Source: Axinella damicornis (Eukaryota > Porifera > Demospongiae > Axinellida > Axinellidae). Taken from it: a stretch of DNA of 64,000 nucleotides. The stretch covers positions 11,409,301 to 11,473,300 of the forward strand of contig OZ007506.1 in assembly GCA_963931865.1 (NCBI GenBank), read 5' to 3'. Below the pieces are notes generated by a model. That model saw only the letters and a list, made by a program, of their open reading frames with translations, had not been told where the DNA came from and searched no databases. Made by a program: the position numbers and the translations under genes. The first letter of the stretch is position 1. Each line of letters opens with the position of its first letter. Shown here piece after piece: positions 63,978-64,000 of the stretch.

Positions 63978-64000
63978 CATAATTATGTGTCTGCAAATAT

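Noticed and set aside
1..64000. tRNA or rRNA genes
   Set aside because: No cloverleaf with a credible GGTTCGAAT-type arm plus acceptor stem, and no conserved rRNA segment, was found by eye; GGTTCGAAT at 42000-42120 belongs to a foldback array.

Overview
The window is eukaryotic nuclear DNA, most likely from an early-branching animal (sponge or cnidarian, sponge slightly favoured). The evidence is spliced genes with GT..AG introns, exons of animal-type genes (ryanodine receptor, death-domain protein, ABC transporter, propionyl-CoA carboxylase beta), a short TTAGGG-type telomeric tract, a DIRS-like retrotransposon, and a very high density of short inverted-repeat transposons (MITEs). There are no operons, Shine-Dalgarno sites or long bacterial-type ORFs. 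Most short ORFs are chance frames in repeats.

Layout. 1-1.1 kb: nothing recognised. 1.1-5.1 kb: a decayed DIRS-like element (gag-like, RT, RNase H, tyrosine recombinase) with a 38-bp minisatellite in front and a MITE inserted inside. 5.3-8.7 kb, minus strand: three exons of an ABC transporter nucleotide-binding domain whose intron phases fit, with introns full of MITEs. 9-13 kb: a RecQ-like helicase fragment and MITEs with readable target-site duplications (TA, 8 bp, TAA). 14-18.2 kb, plus strand: exons of a death-domain protein. 18.5-23.5 kb, minus strand: a broken ryanodine-receptor gene. 22-34 kb: repeats (foldbacks, minisatellites, simple repeats, poly-G). 34.2-35.7 kb, plus strand: a Mutator-like (MULE) transposase with three frame breaks. 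36-53 kb: nested MITEs, foldbacks, a second RecQ fragment. 54.5-55 kb: a promoter-like block with CCAAT, E2F and TATA motifs before a small ORF. 56.7-58.1 kb, minus strand: three exons of propionyl-CoA carboxylase beta. 58.7-59.1 kb, minus strand: two exon-like pieces of unknown function. 59.7-64 kb: a piggyBac-type MITE, a MULE-type MITE with a perfect 9-bp duplication, simple repeats.

How the parts relate. The host genes share no pathway; they are neighbours stretched by transposons. The MITEs are the best-supported content. Several show exact target-site duplications, three sit inside or next to other repeats with reconstructable empty sites, and one family includes copies of only 44-49 bp. 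The MULE transposase may be the source of at least one 9-bp-duplication family. Reading-frame breaks in the ABC exon and the transposase look like one-base losses in homopolymers, so some apparent pseudogenes may reflect sequence error. The ryanodine-receptor deletion and the multiply broken DIRS element do look genuinely decayed.
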